Positions 10,334-18,714 of a stretch of DNA of 64,000 bases are shown here, in pieces; positions within the stretch are counted from its first letter, which is position 1, and each line of letters starts with the position of its first letter. The DNA is from Thiofaba sp039822285 (GTDB taxonomy: Bacteria > Pseudomonadota > Gammaproteobacteria > Halothiobacillales > Halothiobacillaceae). The position numbers and the translations under genes are program-made. The stretch lies in contig NZ_JBAJEY010000002.1 of the NCBI RefSeq assembly GCF_039822285.1, forward strand, positions 310,001-374,000, read 5' to 3'. The notes under the pieces were generated by a model. That model had not been told where the DNA came from and searched no databases. It saw only the letters and a program-made list of their open reading frames with translations.

Positions 10334-11034
10334 GGGCGATCGTCCAACCGTCCGCCCAAGGCAAGGTATTCGGCGCGCCCGATGGACACGAAACGCACCC
10401 GGTCACCAACCTCGAAGCGGCAGACCGAAGGATGGGCGGGGTCGAACAGTTTCAGCGGTGTGCGGCCGATCAGGTTCCAGCCGCCGGGGGAGGCGAGCGG
10501 GTAGATCGCGGTCTGGCGCTCGGCGATCCCGAGGCTTCCTGCGGGCACGCGCGGGCGCGGGCTGCTCAGGCGCGGGGCGGTCAGCCGCTCATCGATCAGG
10601 CCAAGGTAGGCAAAGCATGGGGCAAAGCCGACCGCGAAGACGGGGTAGTCCTGCCCGCTGTGCAGGGCGATGACCTCCTCCACCGTCAGCCCGGCGCGGG
10701 CGGCAAGAAGGGGCAGGTCGGGGCCGACCTCCTCCGCGTACCAGATGGGGATCTCGTGCAGTCGTCCGTCGTTCAGAGGCTCTGGCTGCAGCCCGTCCAG
10801 TGCGCGCAGAAGGGCCTGGTGCATGGATTCGGCATCGTCGCGCAGCAGATCGTACTGCACGAGGATCGTGGTGTAGCTCGGCACCACCTCGATGAGTCGT
10901 GCGCCCAGCCGCTCGCGCAGGCGCAGGGCGGCGGCGCGCACCCAGGGGATCAGTGCGGGGTCGATGGTCTCGCCCAAGCGGATCAGGTAGGCATCCACCC
11001 CGGCCACCTCCAGCCGCAAGCCCGGGCGGCTCAT
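10330..11034 (-). CDS. pxpB: 5-oxoprolinase subunit B (KipI/YbgJ family)
   Basis: The 234-residue partner of PxpC. Diagnostic segments are PSYTTILVQYD, the DYPVFAVGFAPCFAYLGLIDERL stretch, and PRVPAGSLGIAERQTAIYPLASPGGWNLIGRTPL. I placed the start at 11032-11034, where it overlaps the pxpA stop by ATGA. Upstream in-frame codons belong to pxpA read out of frame. Confidence 0.93.
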   Translation of the reverse strand: MSRPGLRLEVAGVDAYLIRLGETIDPALIPWVRAAALRLRERLGARLIEVVPSYTTILVQYDLLRDDAESMHQALLRALDGLQPEPLNDGRLHEIPIWYAEEVGPDLPLLAARAGLTVEEVIALHSGQDYPVFAVGFAPCFAYLGLIDERLTAPRLSSPRPRVPAGSLGIAERQTAIYPLASPGGWNLIGRTPLKLFDPAHPSVCRFEVGDRVRFVSIGRAEYLALGGRLDDRP

Positions 11035-11786
11035 GCACCCGGCCCCAGCGCCTCGCGAATGGCCCGCAGGGCCTCCAGGGCCTGCGGGGTGTCGCCGTGC
11101 ACGCACAGTGAGTCGGGACGCAGAAGCAAGGACGTGCCATCCGGAAGCCCAAGCGGCTCGCCACGGGCCAGACGCAGGGCCTGTTCGACGATCACCGTGA
11201 CCTCGGTGTGCACCGCTCCCGGCTGGCTCCGCGGGCAAAGGCTCCCGTCCGGGGCGTAGGCGCGATCGGCGAAGGCCTCGAACAGCAGCGGCACGCCGTA
11301 TTCCGCGGCCAGTTGCGCGGTCGGGCGGTTGTCAGCGCGGCCGAGGACCATCAGGGCCAGTCCTTCGCCCAGACCCGCCACGGCCTCCAGCACGGCGCGG
11401 AGGATGGCTGGCTCCCGCATCATGTCGTTGTACAGCGCGCCGTGCGGCTTGACGTAGTCCACCTGCCCGCCTTCGGCGCGGACCATCCCCTCCAGCGCAC
11501 CGATCTGGTAGCGCAGCAGGGCGACCAGCTCGGTGTGCTCAACGGCCATGGAGCGGCGGCCGAAGCCAAGCAGGTCCGGGTAGCCGGGATGGGCGCCGAT
11601 GCTGACACCGTGGTCCAGGGCCAGGCGCACGGTGCGGCGCATGGTCAGCGGGTCCCCGGCGTGGAAGCCGCAGGCGATGTTGGCCTGGTCGATCAGCGGC
11701 ATCACCGCCGCATCCTCGCCCATGCGCCACGGGCCGAAGCCCTCACCGAGGTCGCAGTTCAGTTTGATCGGGTTTGGTGGGAACAT
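11031..11786 (-). CDS. pxpA: 5-oxoprolinase subunit A (LamB/YcsF family)
   Basis: The 251-residue LamB/YcsF protein, first gene of the pxpABC operon. The family signature KLNCDLGEGFGPWRMGEDAAVMPLIDQANIACGFHAGDP is at residues 8-46, followed by GAHPGYPD and VKPHGALYNDM. It detoxifies or recycles 5-oxoproline that forms spontaneously from glutamine and glutamate. It is divergent from the gene at 11844 with only 57 bp between them, so both promoters must lie there. Confidence 0.95.
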   Translation of the reverse strand: MFPPNPIKLNCDLGEGFGPWRMGEDAAVMPLIDQANIACGFHAGDPLTMRRTVRLALDHGVSIGAHPGYPDLLGFGRRSMAVEHTELVALLRYQIGALEGMVRAEGGQVDYVKPHGALYNDMMREPAILRAVLEAVAGLGEGLALMVLGRADNRPTAQLAAEYGVPLLFEAFADRAYAPDGSLCPRSQPGAVHTEVTVIVEQALRLARGEPLGLPDGTSLLLRPDSLCVHGDTPQALEALRAIREALGPGA

Positions 11787-11843
11787 CCGTCTTGCCGGCG
11801 GGTCACAACGCCGTCATCGTCTAGGGTCTTGCGAGATCATCCC

Positions 11844-12581
11844 ATGAAACGTCCGCTTTTCCTGCTCCTCCTGGCGCTGCCCGCGCTGGCCTCGGCCGAC
11901 ATCACCGGCGTCTACCACCTCTTCGACGAGCAGCAGAAGGAGGCCGGCACGCTGACCGTGCAAATGAGGGATGCGCGCCACATCCGCTACGACATGCAGG
12001 GTGGCGCGCAAGGCTCCGCCTCCACCCTGCTGGTCGAGGACAAGCTGTACATGCTCACCCCCCAGGGGGCGGTGATGGACATGGACATGGTGGGGGCACT
12101 GGCCGGGGCCTTCATGACCCCGCAGGCGAAGGCGGCCATGCAGAAGACGCCGCGGGTGGAGGCCACGGGGCGCAGCGAAACGGTGGCGGGGCTCAAGGGG
12201 GAGGTCTGGCGCTGGAGTGAGGGGGGGCATGCCGGTGAGGTCGTGCTCTCGGACGACTCACGCGCGCGTAAGCTCGGTGAGGCGCTGGAAGCCTTGGGTG
12301 ACCGGATGGAGCGGGCCTTGGGCGATGCGCAGGCCTCGCGCGCCTACCGCCAGCTGCGCGACGCCCCCGCGTTGCGCGGCAAGGGCGTGCTGCGGGCCAT
12401 GGAGAACCGCGGCGGCGGCATGCTTCTTGTGCGCGTGGACGAGGCCCCGCTGCCCGCCGAGCGCTTCGTGCTGCCGAAAAAGCCCGGCGCGACGCCGTTG
12501 CCGGGGATGCCGAACGGCCTGCCCAACCTCAACGATCCGCAGCTGCAGCAGATGCTCCGGGGGCTGATGCAGCAGCATTGA
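11844..12581 (+). CDS. Secreted protein of unknown function
   Basis: A 245-residue protein with a clear signal peptide (MKRPLFLLLLALPALASA, cleavage about residue 18). The mature part is charged and Met-rich (QGAVMDMDMVGALAGAFMTPQAKAAM) and ends PNLNDPQLQQMLRGLMQQH. The pattern of a periplasmic beta-rich N-terminal half (YHLFDEQQKEAGTLTVQMRDARHIRYDMQG) resembles DUF4412-like proteins, but I do not recognise the family firmly. The start is the ATG at 11844, after GCGAGA; upstream in-frame codons run antisense through pxpA. Confidence 0.75.
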   Translation: MKRPLFLLLLALPALASADITGVYHLFDEQQKEAGTLTVQMRDARHIRYDMQGGAQGSASTLLVEDKLYMLTPQGAVMDMDMVGALAGAFMTPQAKAAMQKTPRVEATGRSETVAGLKGEVWRWSEGGHAGEVVLSDDSRARKLGEALEALGDRMERALGDAQASRAYRQLRDAPALRGKGVLRAMENRGGGMLLVRVDEAPLPAERFVLPKKPGATPLPGMPNGLPNLNDPQLQQMLRGLMQQH

Positions 12582-12630
12582 GGGGGCAATGAAGAAAGGG
12601 TGGTGGACGGGCATGGGACGGGCATAGGCC

Positions 12631-12673
12631 CTTCACCCTCTCCCCAACCCCTCCCCCGTCGAGGGGGAGGGGC
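12631..12673. repeat. CCCTCTCCCC/GGGGAGGGG palindrome, copy 1
   Basis: First of about six copies of a roughly 40-bp repeat reading CACCCTCTCCCCAACCCCTC then CCCGTCGAGGGGGAGGGG. A degenerate half copy (CCCTCCCCCTCGTG ... AGGGAGAGGG) follows at 12730-12761. The 206-bp convergent gap 12582-12787 contains no gene. Confidence 0.7.
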
Positions 12674-12787
12674 GATCATCGTGCCATGCGGCGGGCAAGC
12701 TTTCCGCTTCAAGCCGGCCTTAGGTACGTTCCCTCCCCCTCGTGTGGGGTAGGGAGAGGGCGGCACGGCTGTCCAACCGCCTCTGCG

Positions 12788-13552
12788 TTATAAACGCCCG
12801 CAACCCCCGCCCGCATAAAACTGTGCCAGCTGCTCGAATACCGCCGGGTAGGCGGCGCGCAGGGTGTGCGGCTGCTCGAAATACAGCTCGCTCGTCACGG
12901 CGAAGAACTCCTCCGGCGCCTCGGCGGCGTACGGGTCGATGGGCGGCTCCTCGTGCCGGTCGAGGCGCTGGTTCAAATCCTCGAAGGCCGTGCTGAAGGC
13001 GGCCGTCCAGACGTCCTGACGCATGCCGCGCGGCAGCGGCGGGAAGCCGTTCGGCACGCCGTTGCCCATGTCCAGCACGTGCGCCACCTCGTGGATGACC
13101 ACGTTGTAGCCTTCCCCGAGCCCTGAGGCGGCCACATCCGGCCAGGCCAGGACGATCACCCCATGCCCCCAGCTCTCCCCGCTGCGCACCTCGCGGCGGC
13201 GGTGGACCACCCCGGCCTCGTCCACCTCCTCGATCTCCGGCACGAAGGCCTCCGGGTAGACGATGATGCGGACGATCCCATCCAACGCATCCTCCGCAAG
13301 ATGCAGGGCCGGCAGGCAGGCCTGGACGGCGATGCGCACCCGCATGGCGCCGGTGAGCGTAAGGCCGTCGATGGCGGTGAAGGGCGTGTGGTGCAGGAAC
13401 AGGGTGGCCCGCACGCGCAGACGGGCAAGCTCCTCGGTGGTGAGCCTGTGGAGGATAGGCACGGTGGCGAGCGCCGCTTGCCAGTCGGCCTCGGCGATGG
13501 GGTGGCGCTCAAGGATGCGCCGCTGCCACCAGGCCCTCAGGCGCTCAAGCAT
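12788..13552 (-). CDS. mtfA: MtfA-type zinc peptidase (DUF980)
   Basis: A 254-residue M90-family metallopeptidase. The zinc motif HEVAH is at residues 154-158 in YNVVIHEVAHVLDMGNG, and a downstream acidic ligand region is EEFFAVTSELYFEQP, as in MtfA. In E. coli MtfA binds the repressor Mlc and so affects PtsG expression; whether that role applies here is unknown. The ATG at 13550-13552 overlaps the end of the beta-glucosidase gene by 16 bp, so the two are translationally coupled. Confidence 0.9.
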   Translation of the reverse strand: MLERLRAWWQRRILERHPIAEADWQAALATVPILHRLTTEELARLRVRATLFLHHTPFTAIDGLTLTGAMRVRIAVQACLPALHLAEDALDGIVRIIVYPEAFVPEIEEVDEAGVVHRRREVRSGESWGHGVIVLAWPDVAASGLGEGYNVVIHEVAHVLDMGNGVPNGFPPLPRGMRQDVWTAAFSTAFEDLNQRLDRHEEPPIDPYAAEAPEEFFAVTSELYFEQPHTLRAAYPAVFEQLAQFYAGGGCGRL

Positions 13553-14877
13553 TCGCCGTGGGTTGCCGCCACTTCGGCGAACAGGCGCGCGCTGTCCTTG
13601 GGCGTGCGCGCCCCCGTAGCGGGGTCCACGTGCACCAGACCAAAGCGCTTGCTGTAGCCGAACTGCCATTCAAAGTTGTCGAGCAGCGACCAGGCGAAAT
13701 AGCCGCGCAAGTCCACTCCGCGTTGCAGGGCGTTCAAGGCTGCTTGAAGGTGCTCGTGCAGGTAGGCCTCTCGCAGCGGGTCGTGCAGGCGCCCATCCTC
13801 GATGGGCGGGTCGGCGAAGGCCGCGCCGTTCTCGGTGACGTACAGCGGGATGCCACCGGTGCGCTCGTGCAGCCACAGCAGGGTGTCGGTCAGCCCCTGC
13901 GGGTAGACCTCCCAGCCCATTTCGGTATGCAGGCCGGGTTGCCTGACCGTGGCGGTGTCCAGGAAGCCGCCGGGGGCATGGCGCACCACGGCGCGGGTGT
14001 AGTAGTTGAGCCCCAGCCAGTCGAGCGGCTCGCGCAGGGGGGCGAGGGGTTCGGCCAGCACCTCGCGCCAGGCCGTCTCGCCCAGCGCCTCGATGAGCTC
14101 CTCCGGCCACCTGCCTTGGAAGATCGGGTCGACGAACAGGCGGTTCATGTAGGCCTCGGCGCGGGCGCGCGCCGCGTGATCCTTGGGCTCGTCGCTTGCC
14201 GCATATTTGGGCTCGATGTTCACCACCAGGCCCATGCGGTGGCGGCCGGTGGCGCGGTAGGCGCGTACCGCCTCGGCATGGGCGAGCAGGAGGTGGTAGG
14301 CGACCTTGGGGGCGAGGGCGAGGTTGGCAAGGCCAGGCGGATGCACGCCCTCGACAAAGCCTGCGTGCATGATGACCCACGGCTCGTTGAGGGTGCACCA
14401 GTCCTCGATCTGGCCGTCCAGCGCCCCGGCCATCAGCTCGGTGAAGTCGGCGAAGCGCAGGGCGGTGTCGCGGGAAAGCCAGCCACCGGCATCCTCCAGC
14501 GCGGCAGGCAGGTCCCAGTGGTGCAGGGTGGCGAAGGGCCGGATGCCGTGGGCGTGCAGTTCGTCCACCAGGCGCTTGTAGAAGTCGAGCCCCTTGGGAT
14601 TCACCTTGCCGCGGCCCGTAGGCTGGATCCGCGCCCAGTTGAAGCTGAAGCGGTAGGCGGAAACGCCCAGGCGCTTGATCAGCGCCACATCTTCGCGGAA
14701 GCGGTGGTAGTGGTCGCAGGCCACATCGCCGGTGTCCCCATTCTGGATGCGGCCGGGTTCGTGGGCGAAGCGGTGCCAGTTGCTCGGCCCTGCGCCATCG
14801 GCCAGCGGCGCGCCCTCGATCTGGTAGGCGGAGGTGGCTACGCCCCAGGTGAAGCCGGTGGGAAAGCGGGTGCTCAA
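13537..14877 (-). CDS. Family GH1 beta-glucosidase
   Basis: A 446-residue retaining glycosidase. The acid/base glutamate is E165 in TLNEPW and the nucleophile is E349 in YVTENGAAF. The N-terminal GH1 signature FTWGVATSAYQIEGAPLADGAGPSNW is intact. No signal peptide is present, so it is cytoplasmic. The start appears to be TTG (14875-14877) with AGGA 9 nt upstream. It could process short beta-glucosides, possibly products of the GH144-like glucanase at 18715, but the two are not in one operon. Confidence 0.95.
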   Translation of the reverse strand: MSTRFPTGFTWGVATSAYQIEGAPLADGAGPSNWHRFAHEPGRIQNGDTGDVACDHYHRFREDVALIKRLGVSAYRFSFNWARIQPTGRGKVNPKGLDFYKRLVDELHAHGIRPFATLHHWDLPAALEDAGGWLSRDTALRFADFTELMAGALDGQIEDWCTLNEPWVIMHAGFVEGVHPPGLANLALAPKVAYHLLLAHAEAVRAYRATGRHRMGLVVNIEPKYAASDEPKDHAARARAEAYMNRLFVDPIFQGRWPEELIEALGETAWREVLAEPLAPLREPLDWLGLNYYTRAVVRHAPGGFLDTATVRQPGLHTEMGWEVYPQGLTDTLLWLHERTGGIPLYVTENGAAFADPPIEDGRLHDPLREAYLHEHLQAALNALQRGVDLRGYFAWSLLDNFEWQFGYSKRFGLVHVDPATGARTPKDSARLFAEVAATHGECLSA

Positions 14878-14903
14878 GTGGTTGTTCCTGTGCAGGTTGT
14901 GCG

Positions 14904-15266
14904 TCAGTCCCGGCGTCGCCCCTCCAGGTAATCCCGCAGGGCGACGGCATGGTTGTGTTCCGTGTCGCGCGAGGCAAAGACGAAGGTGACGGGGCCGTGT
15001 GCGGCGGCGATTTCCTCGCGCAGTGCCTCCACGGCCTCGGGCTTCCCGTCCAGCTCATCGAAGTAGCGTCGGCGGAATTCCGTCCACCGGGCAGGATCGT
15101 GGCCGAACCAGCTCCGCAGCTCACGGCTGGGGGCGATGGCCTTGTGCCAGACGTCGAATGCGCCGGCCTCGCGCGCGATCCCGCGTGGCCAGAGGCCGTC
15201 GATCAGGATGCGCAGCCCGTCTCCGGGCGCCTTCGGTACGTAAATGCGTTTGAGCTGGATGTTCAT
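14904..15266 (-). CDS. DUF488 family protein (YeaO-like)
   Basis: A 120-residue protein with the DUF488 hallmarks RIYVPKAPGDGLRILIDGLWPRGIARE near the N-terminus and WFGHDPARWTEFRRRYFDEL in the middle. The length matches YeaO-type proteins. Molecular function is not established. Its start overlaps the stop of the upstream GGDEF gene by 4 bp. Confidence 0.9.
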   Translation of the reverse strand: MNIQLKRIYVPKAPGDGLRILIDGLWPRGIAREAGAFDVWHKAIAPSRELRSWFGHDPARWTEFRRRYFDELDGKPEAVEALREEIAAAHGPVTFVFASRDTEHNHAVALRDYLEGRRRD

Positions 15267-16276
15267 ATCCTACCTTCCGCCTGTGCCTCAGGCGAGGCGG
15301 GGGGCGGTCCTGGCTGGGCGGCCCCGGTGTGGTTCTGATCGACCGGGGGGGCCGTGACTACTCGGTTCCGGCCCGCCGCCTTGGCGGCATAGAGGGCCTG
15401 GTCGGCTGCCTCGATCAGGCAGGACGGCGGCTCATCCCTGTTCGGGCGGATGGCGGCCACGCCCAGGCTCGCCGTCAGGCATTCGCCGAAGGGGGAGTGC
15501 TCGTGCGGGATGTCCAGCGCCTGGATGGCCGCGCGAATCTCCTCCGCGATCTCGGCAGCCTGCGGCAGTTCGGTGTTGGCCAGGATGACCGCGAACTCCT
15601 CGCCGCCGTAGCGCGCGGCCATGTCGCCCGCGCGCTGGGCGAAGCGTCCCAGGGTGCGGCCGATCCGGCGCAGGCACTCGTCCCCTGCCTGGTGGCCATA
15701 ATGGTCGTTGAACTGCTTGAAGTGGTCGATGTCCAGCATGACGAGGGCGAGGGGGGTGTGGGTCCGACTGGCACGGCGCCATTCCTGCTCCATGAAGGCA
15801 TCGAAATAGCGGCGGTTGGGGATGCCGGTGAGTCCGTCCATGTAGGCCATGGTCTCGACCCGCTCCTCGGCCAGCTTCCGTTCGGTAATGTCATGGTGCG
15901 AGATGATGACGTACCTCTGGCCCGCCCAGTGGAGGGGGGTGGCCTGCATCATGAACCAGCGCTGCTTCTCCGGGCTGTGGCAGGGATATTCATGCTGGAA
16001 GGCCGGTGTATGGCCGTCGAGCACGTCGCGTATCCCACTGGCGACGATCTGTCCGTCGGGATCGCCGCGTTTCGCGGCAGCCTGGCAGGCCTGCAGGTAG
16101 TTGAGTTCCGCCCACGCCTCGGGCGCAGGGAGGTCGTTCCGGCGGCCGAATTCGACCCAGGCATGGTTGGCGTAGATGATGCGGCCTTGGGCATCGATGA
16201 GGGCAATGCTTTCCGGCTGGGCGTCGACCATGGCCCTAAACAGTGCATCCGGAAGCGGTAGGGTCTGGTCTGCCAT
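15263..16276 (-). CDS. PAS-GGDEF diguanylate cyclase
   Basis: A 337-residue protein with an N-terminal PAS domain (about residues 10-135, ending in the PAC-type HHDITERKLAEERVE linker) and a C-terminal GGDEF domain (140-310). The active-site motif is GGEEF at 224-228. An RxxD inhibitory site (RAGD, 215-218) is at the correct five-residue spacing, so both catalytic activity and product inhibition by c-di-GMP are expected. No membrane segment is visible, so the PAS domain senses a cytoplasmic signal. Confidence 0.95.
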   Translation of the reverse strand: MADQTLPLPDALFRAMVDAQPESIALIDAQGRIIYANHAWVEFGRRNDLPAPEAWAELNYLQACQAAAKRGDPDGQIVASGIRDVLDGHTPAFQHEYPCHSPEKQRWFMMQATPLHWAGQRYVIISHHDITERKLAEERVETMAYMDGLTGIPNRRYFDAFMEQEWRRASRTHTPLALVMLDIDHFKQFNDHYGHQAGDECLRRIGRTLGRFAQRAGDMAARYGGEEFAVILANTELPQAAEIAEEIRAAIQALDIPHEHSPFGECLTASLGVAAIRPNRDEPPSCLIEAADQALYAAKAAGRNRVVTAPPVDQNHTGAAQPGPPPASPEAQAEGRI

Positions 16277-16289
16277 GAAGGCTTCTTGC

Positions 16290-17297
16290 CTAGCGTGCCA
16301 ACAGGGAACGCAGCGCGGCCACGAAGCGTGCGTTGTCCTCGGGCAGGGCGGTGGTGATGCGCATGAAGCCGGGGCCCAGCACGGGGTCGTTCAGCGGTTT
16401 GACCAGGATGCCCCGGGCCTTGAGGGCCTCGGCCAGCCGGGCGGCGTCGTGCGGGGCGAAGTCGGCCAGGAAGAAGTAGGTCTCGGTCGGGAAGGTGCGC
16501 ACCCCCATGGCCTGCAGCTCGGCGGCGAGCGCGCAGGTCCACGCGCGCAGGTCGGCGAGGCGTGCCCGGATGCGCTCCTCGTGCAGCAGGGTGGCGATGG
16601 CCGCCGCCTCGCTGGGGCGGGCGAGCGGATAGGCGTCGTTGTGCGCATTGAGGTCGTCGGCGATCGCCTCGGGCAGCACCGCATAGCCGACGCGGAAGCC
16701 CGCCAGGCTGTGCGCCTTGGACAGGGTGCGGGTCACCAGCAGGTTCGGGTGCTCCGGTACCCAGGGGGCGACGCTCTGGCCCGCCAGGCCGATGAAGGCC
16801 TCATCGACCAGGAACAGGGTGTCCGGGTGGCGGCGCAACAGTCCAGGCAGGGGGGACATGTCGAAGGTGCCGCCGTTGGGGTTGTTCGGGTTGACGATCA
16901 CCGCCAGGGTCGTGCCCGGTGGGATGACGAGGTCGGCGAGGTCGAAAGCGAAGCCCCGTTCGGGCGGGAGGCGCGTCTCCGTGTAGTGCCGGGCGATCTC
17001 GGGGAACAGCGCGTAGGTCGGCGTCAGCAGGTGCACCCGCTGGCCGAAGCGCTCGAACAGCTGGCGCAGGATCAGTTCCGAACCGGCATTGATGTGGATC
17101 AGCCGCTCCGGCACGCCCAATTGGCGGGACAGCAGGCTGCGCAGGGGGGCCGAATAGGGCTCGGTGTAGTAGTTGGAGTGCGGTACCTCGTCCTGCGCGG
17201 CCGCGATGGCCTCGTCGATCGGCGGCAGGGGGTTCTCGCACAGCAGCAGCTTGATGCCGTGGAAAGCCCCGCCGCCCTTTTCGCTTCTGGATGTCAT
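16290..17297 (-). CDS. HisC-like class I/II aminotransferase
   Basis: A 335-residue PLP enzyme with the histidinol-phosphate aminotransferase pattern: NPNNPNGG substrate/cofactor region, LVDEAFIGLAG with the PLP-pairing aspartate, and the Schiff-base lysine in RTLSKAHSLAGFRVGYA. It is slightly shorter than HisC (about 356) and lies outside any his operon. It may be a paralogue used for aromatic amino acids or threonine phosphate. It ends 13 bp before the GGDEF gene. Confidence 0.85.
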   Translation of the reverse strand: MTSRSEKGGGAFHGIKLLLCENPLPPIDEAIAAAQDEVPHSNYYTEPYSAPLRSLLSRQLGVPERLIHINAGSELILRQLFERFGQRVHLLTPTYALFPEIARHYTETRLPPERGFAFDLADLVIPPGTTLAVIVNPNNPNGGTFDMSPLPGLLRRHPDTLFLVDEAFIGLAGQSVAPWVPEHPNLLVTRTLSKAHSLAGFRVGYAVLPEAIADDLNAHNDAYPLARPSEAAAIATLLHEERIRARLADLRAWTCALAAELQAMGVRTFPTETYFFLADFAPHDAARLAEALKARGILVKPLNDPVLGPGFMRITTALPEDNARFVAALRSLLAR

Positions 17298-17442
17298 GCC
17301 GTCTCCTGAATCGGGCGCATGGCTGACGAGGTTGTGCAGCCCTGATTCGAAAACTATAGCAGCCCGCCGGCGGGCGGCCAGTCCGCCTCAGGGCCGCGTA
17401 CAGGGCAATCGCATGAACCTGTCTCATCGCGCTGAACGCCGA

Positions 17443-17514
17443 TGCAGGAGCGATGCCCCCGCCGCGACAGGCGTATCGTGCGCAAGCGTCGGCCCGAGGG
17501 CGGGCCTCCTACAA
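17443..17514 (+). repeat. REP-like palindrome, copy 3
   Basis: GCAGGAGCGATGCCCCCGCC at one end and GGCGGGCCTCCTACAA at the other, with a CGCGACAGGCG core. It lies in the 326-bp gap 17298-17623 between two minus-strand genes. The remainder of the gap shows no ORF or RNA that I recognise. Confidence 0.7.
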
Positions 17515-17623
17515 CCCAACAGAGCGAAGATGCCTCCCTTTGGATGCTGGATTTCGCCTTGTGCATCCCACTGCAACCAGGGCGGAGCGGCCAGGCAGGG
17601 CGGGCATGGGTGCGCTGCCGGCC

Positions 17624-18703
17624 TCAGCGCTGGAGCCGCTGGCCGTCGCTGGCACTGAACAGGTGGGGGAGGCCTGCCACATGCATCCTTACCGCCGTAC
17701 CGGCGGCGATCTCCAGCCGGCCCGGCGCGCGCAGGGTGAGCAGGGTGTCGCTGCCCTGGAGGCGTGCGTGCAGCAGGGTCTCGTGACCGAGGAACTCGAC
17801 CAGCTCAGCCTGCGTGTCCAGGCCGTCCTCGCCCGGTGCGGCCAGCCGGAGGTCCTCCGGACGGATGCCGAGGATGACGGGGCCGTCCGGCAGGGGCACC
17901 TCCTGGGCGGCGATGCATCGCGGCTGGGGGGATGCTGCCAAGATGATCCTTCCGCCCTCGATCCGGGCCGGCACCATGTTCATCGGCGGCTGGCCGATGA
18001 AGCCGGCGACGAAGGTGTTGGCCGGGTGCTCGTACAGCTCGCGTGGTGAGGCGACCTGCTGCAGGCGGCCCTGGTTGAACACGGCGACGCGCTGGCCGAG
18101 GGTCATCGCCTCGGTCTGGTCATGGGTGACGTAGAGCATGGTGGTGCCGAGGCGGCGCTGCAGCTCGGCGATTTCTGCGCGCACCTGCACGCGCAGCTTG
18201 GCGTCGAGGTTGGAAAGCGGCTCATCCAGCAGGAACACGGAGGCCTCGCGCACCAGCGCGCGGCCCATGGCGACCCGCTGGCGCTGGCCGCCGGAGAGCT
18301 GGGCGGGCTTGCGTTCGAGCAGCTCGCCAAGGTGCAGCATCTCGGCGGCCCAGGCGATGCGCCTGGCCTGCTCGGCCGCGGGCATGCGGCGCATCTTCAG
18401 CGGGAAGGCGAGGTTCTCGCGCACGCTCATGTGCGGATAGAGGGCGTAGTCCTGGAACACCATGGCCACGTCGCGCGCCTTGGGTTCGAGCTCGTTGACC
18501 CGCCGCCCCTGGATGCGCAACTCGCCGCTGCTGATCGTCTCCAGGCCCGCGAGCATGCGCAGCACGGTGGATTTGCCGCAGCCGGAGGGGCCGACCATGA
18601 CCAGAAGTTCGCCGTCTGCCACGGCAAGATCGAGCCCGTCGATGACCGGGGCGGCAGCACCCGGGTAGAGCTTGCGGACCTTGTCGAACACCACGTCGGC
18701 CAT
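17624..18703 (-). CDS. MsmK/UgpC/MalK-type ABC transporter ATPase (orphan)
   Basis: A 359-residue sugar-type ABC ATPase: Walker A GPSGCGKST, Q-loop VFQDYALYPHMSV, signature LSGGQRQRVAMGRAL, Walker B VFLLDEPLSNLDAKLR and H-loop VTHDQTEAMTLG. The C-terminal third is the regulatory OB/TOBE domain of MalK-type proteins. No permease or binding protein gene is adjacent, so it probably serves transporters encoded elsewhere. It follows the GH144-like gene after 11 bp and is probably co-transcribed with it. Confidence 0.93.
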   Translation of the reverse strand: MADVVFDKVRKLYPGAAAPVIDGLDLAVADGELLVMVGPSGCGKSTVLRMLAGLETISSGELRIQGRRVNELEPKARDVAMVFQDYALYPHMSVRENLAFPLKMRRMPAAEQARRIAWAAEMLHLGELLERKPAQLSGGQRQRVAMGRALVREASVFLLDEPLSNLDAKLRVQVRAEIAELQRRLGTTMLYVTHDQTEAMTLGQRVAVFNQGRLQQVASPRELYEHPANTFVAGFIGQPPMNMVPARIEGGRIILAASPQPRCIAAQEVPLPDGPVILGIRPEDLRLAAPGEDGLDTQAELVEFLGHETLLHARLQGSDTLLTLRAPGRLEIAAGTAVRMHVAGLPHLFSASDGQRLQR

Positions 18704-18714
18704 GGGGATCGCTC

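Noticed and set aside
12631..12673. CCCTCTCCCC-type palindromes as intrinsic terminators.
   Set aside because: They lack T-runs and occur inside two coding sequences, so they are repeats rather than dedicated terminators.
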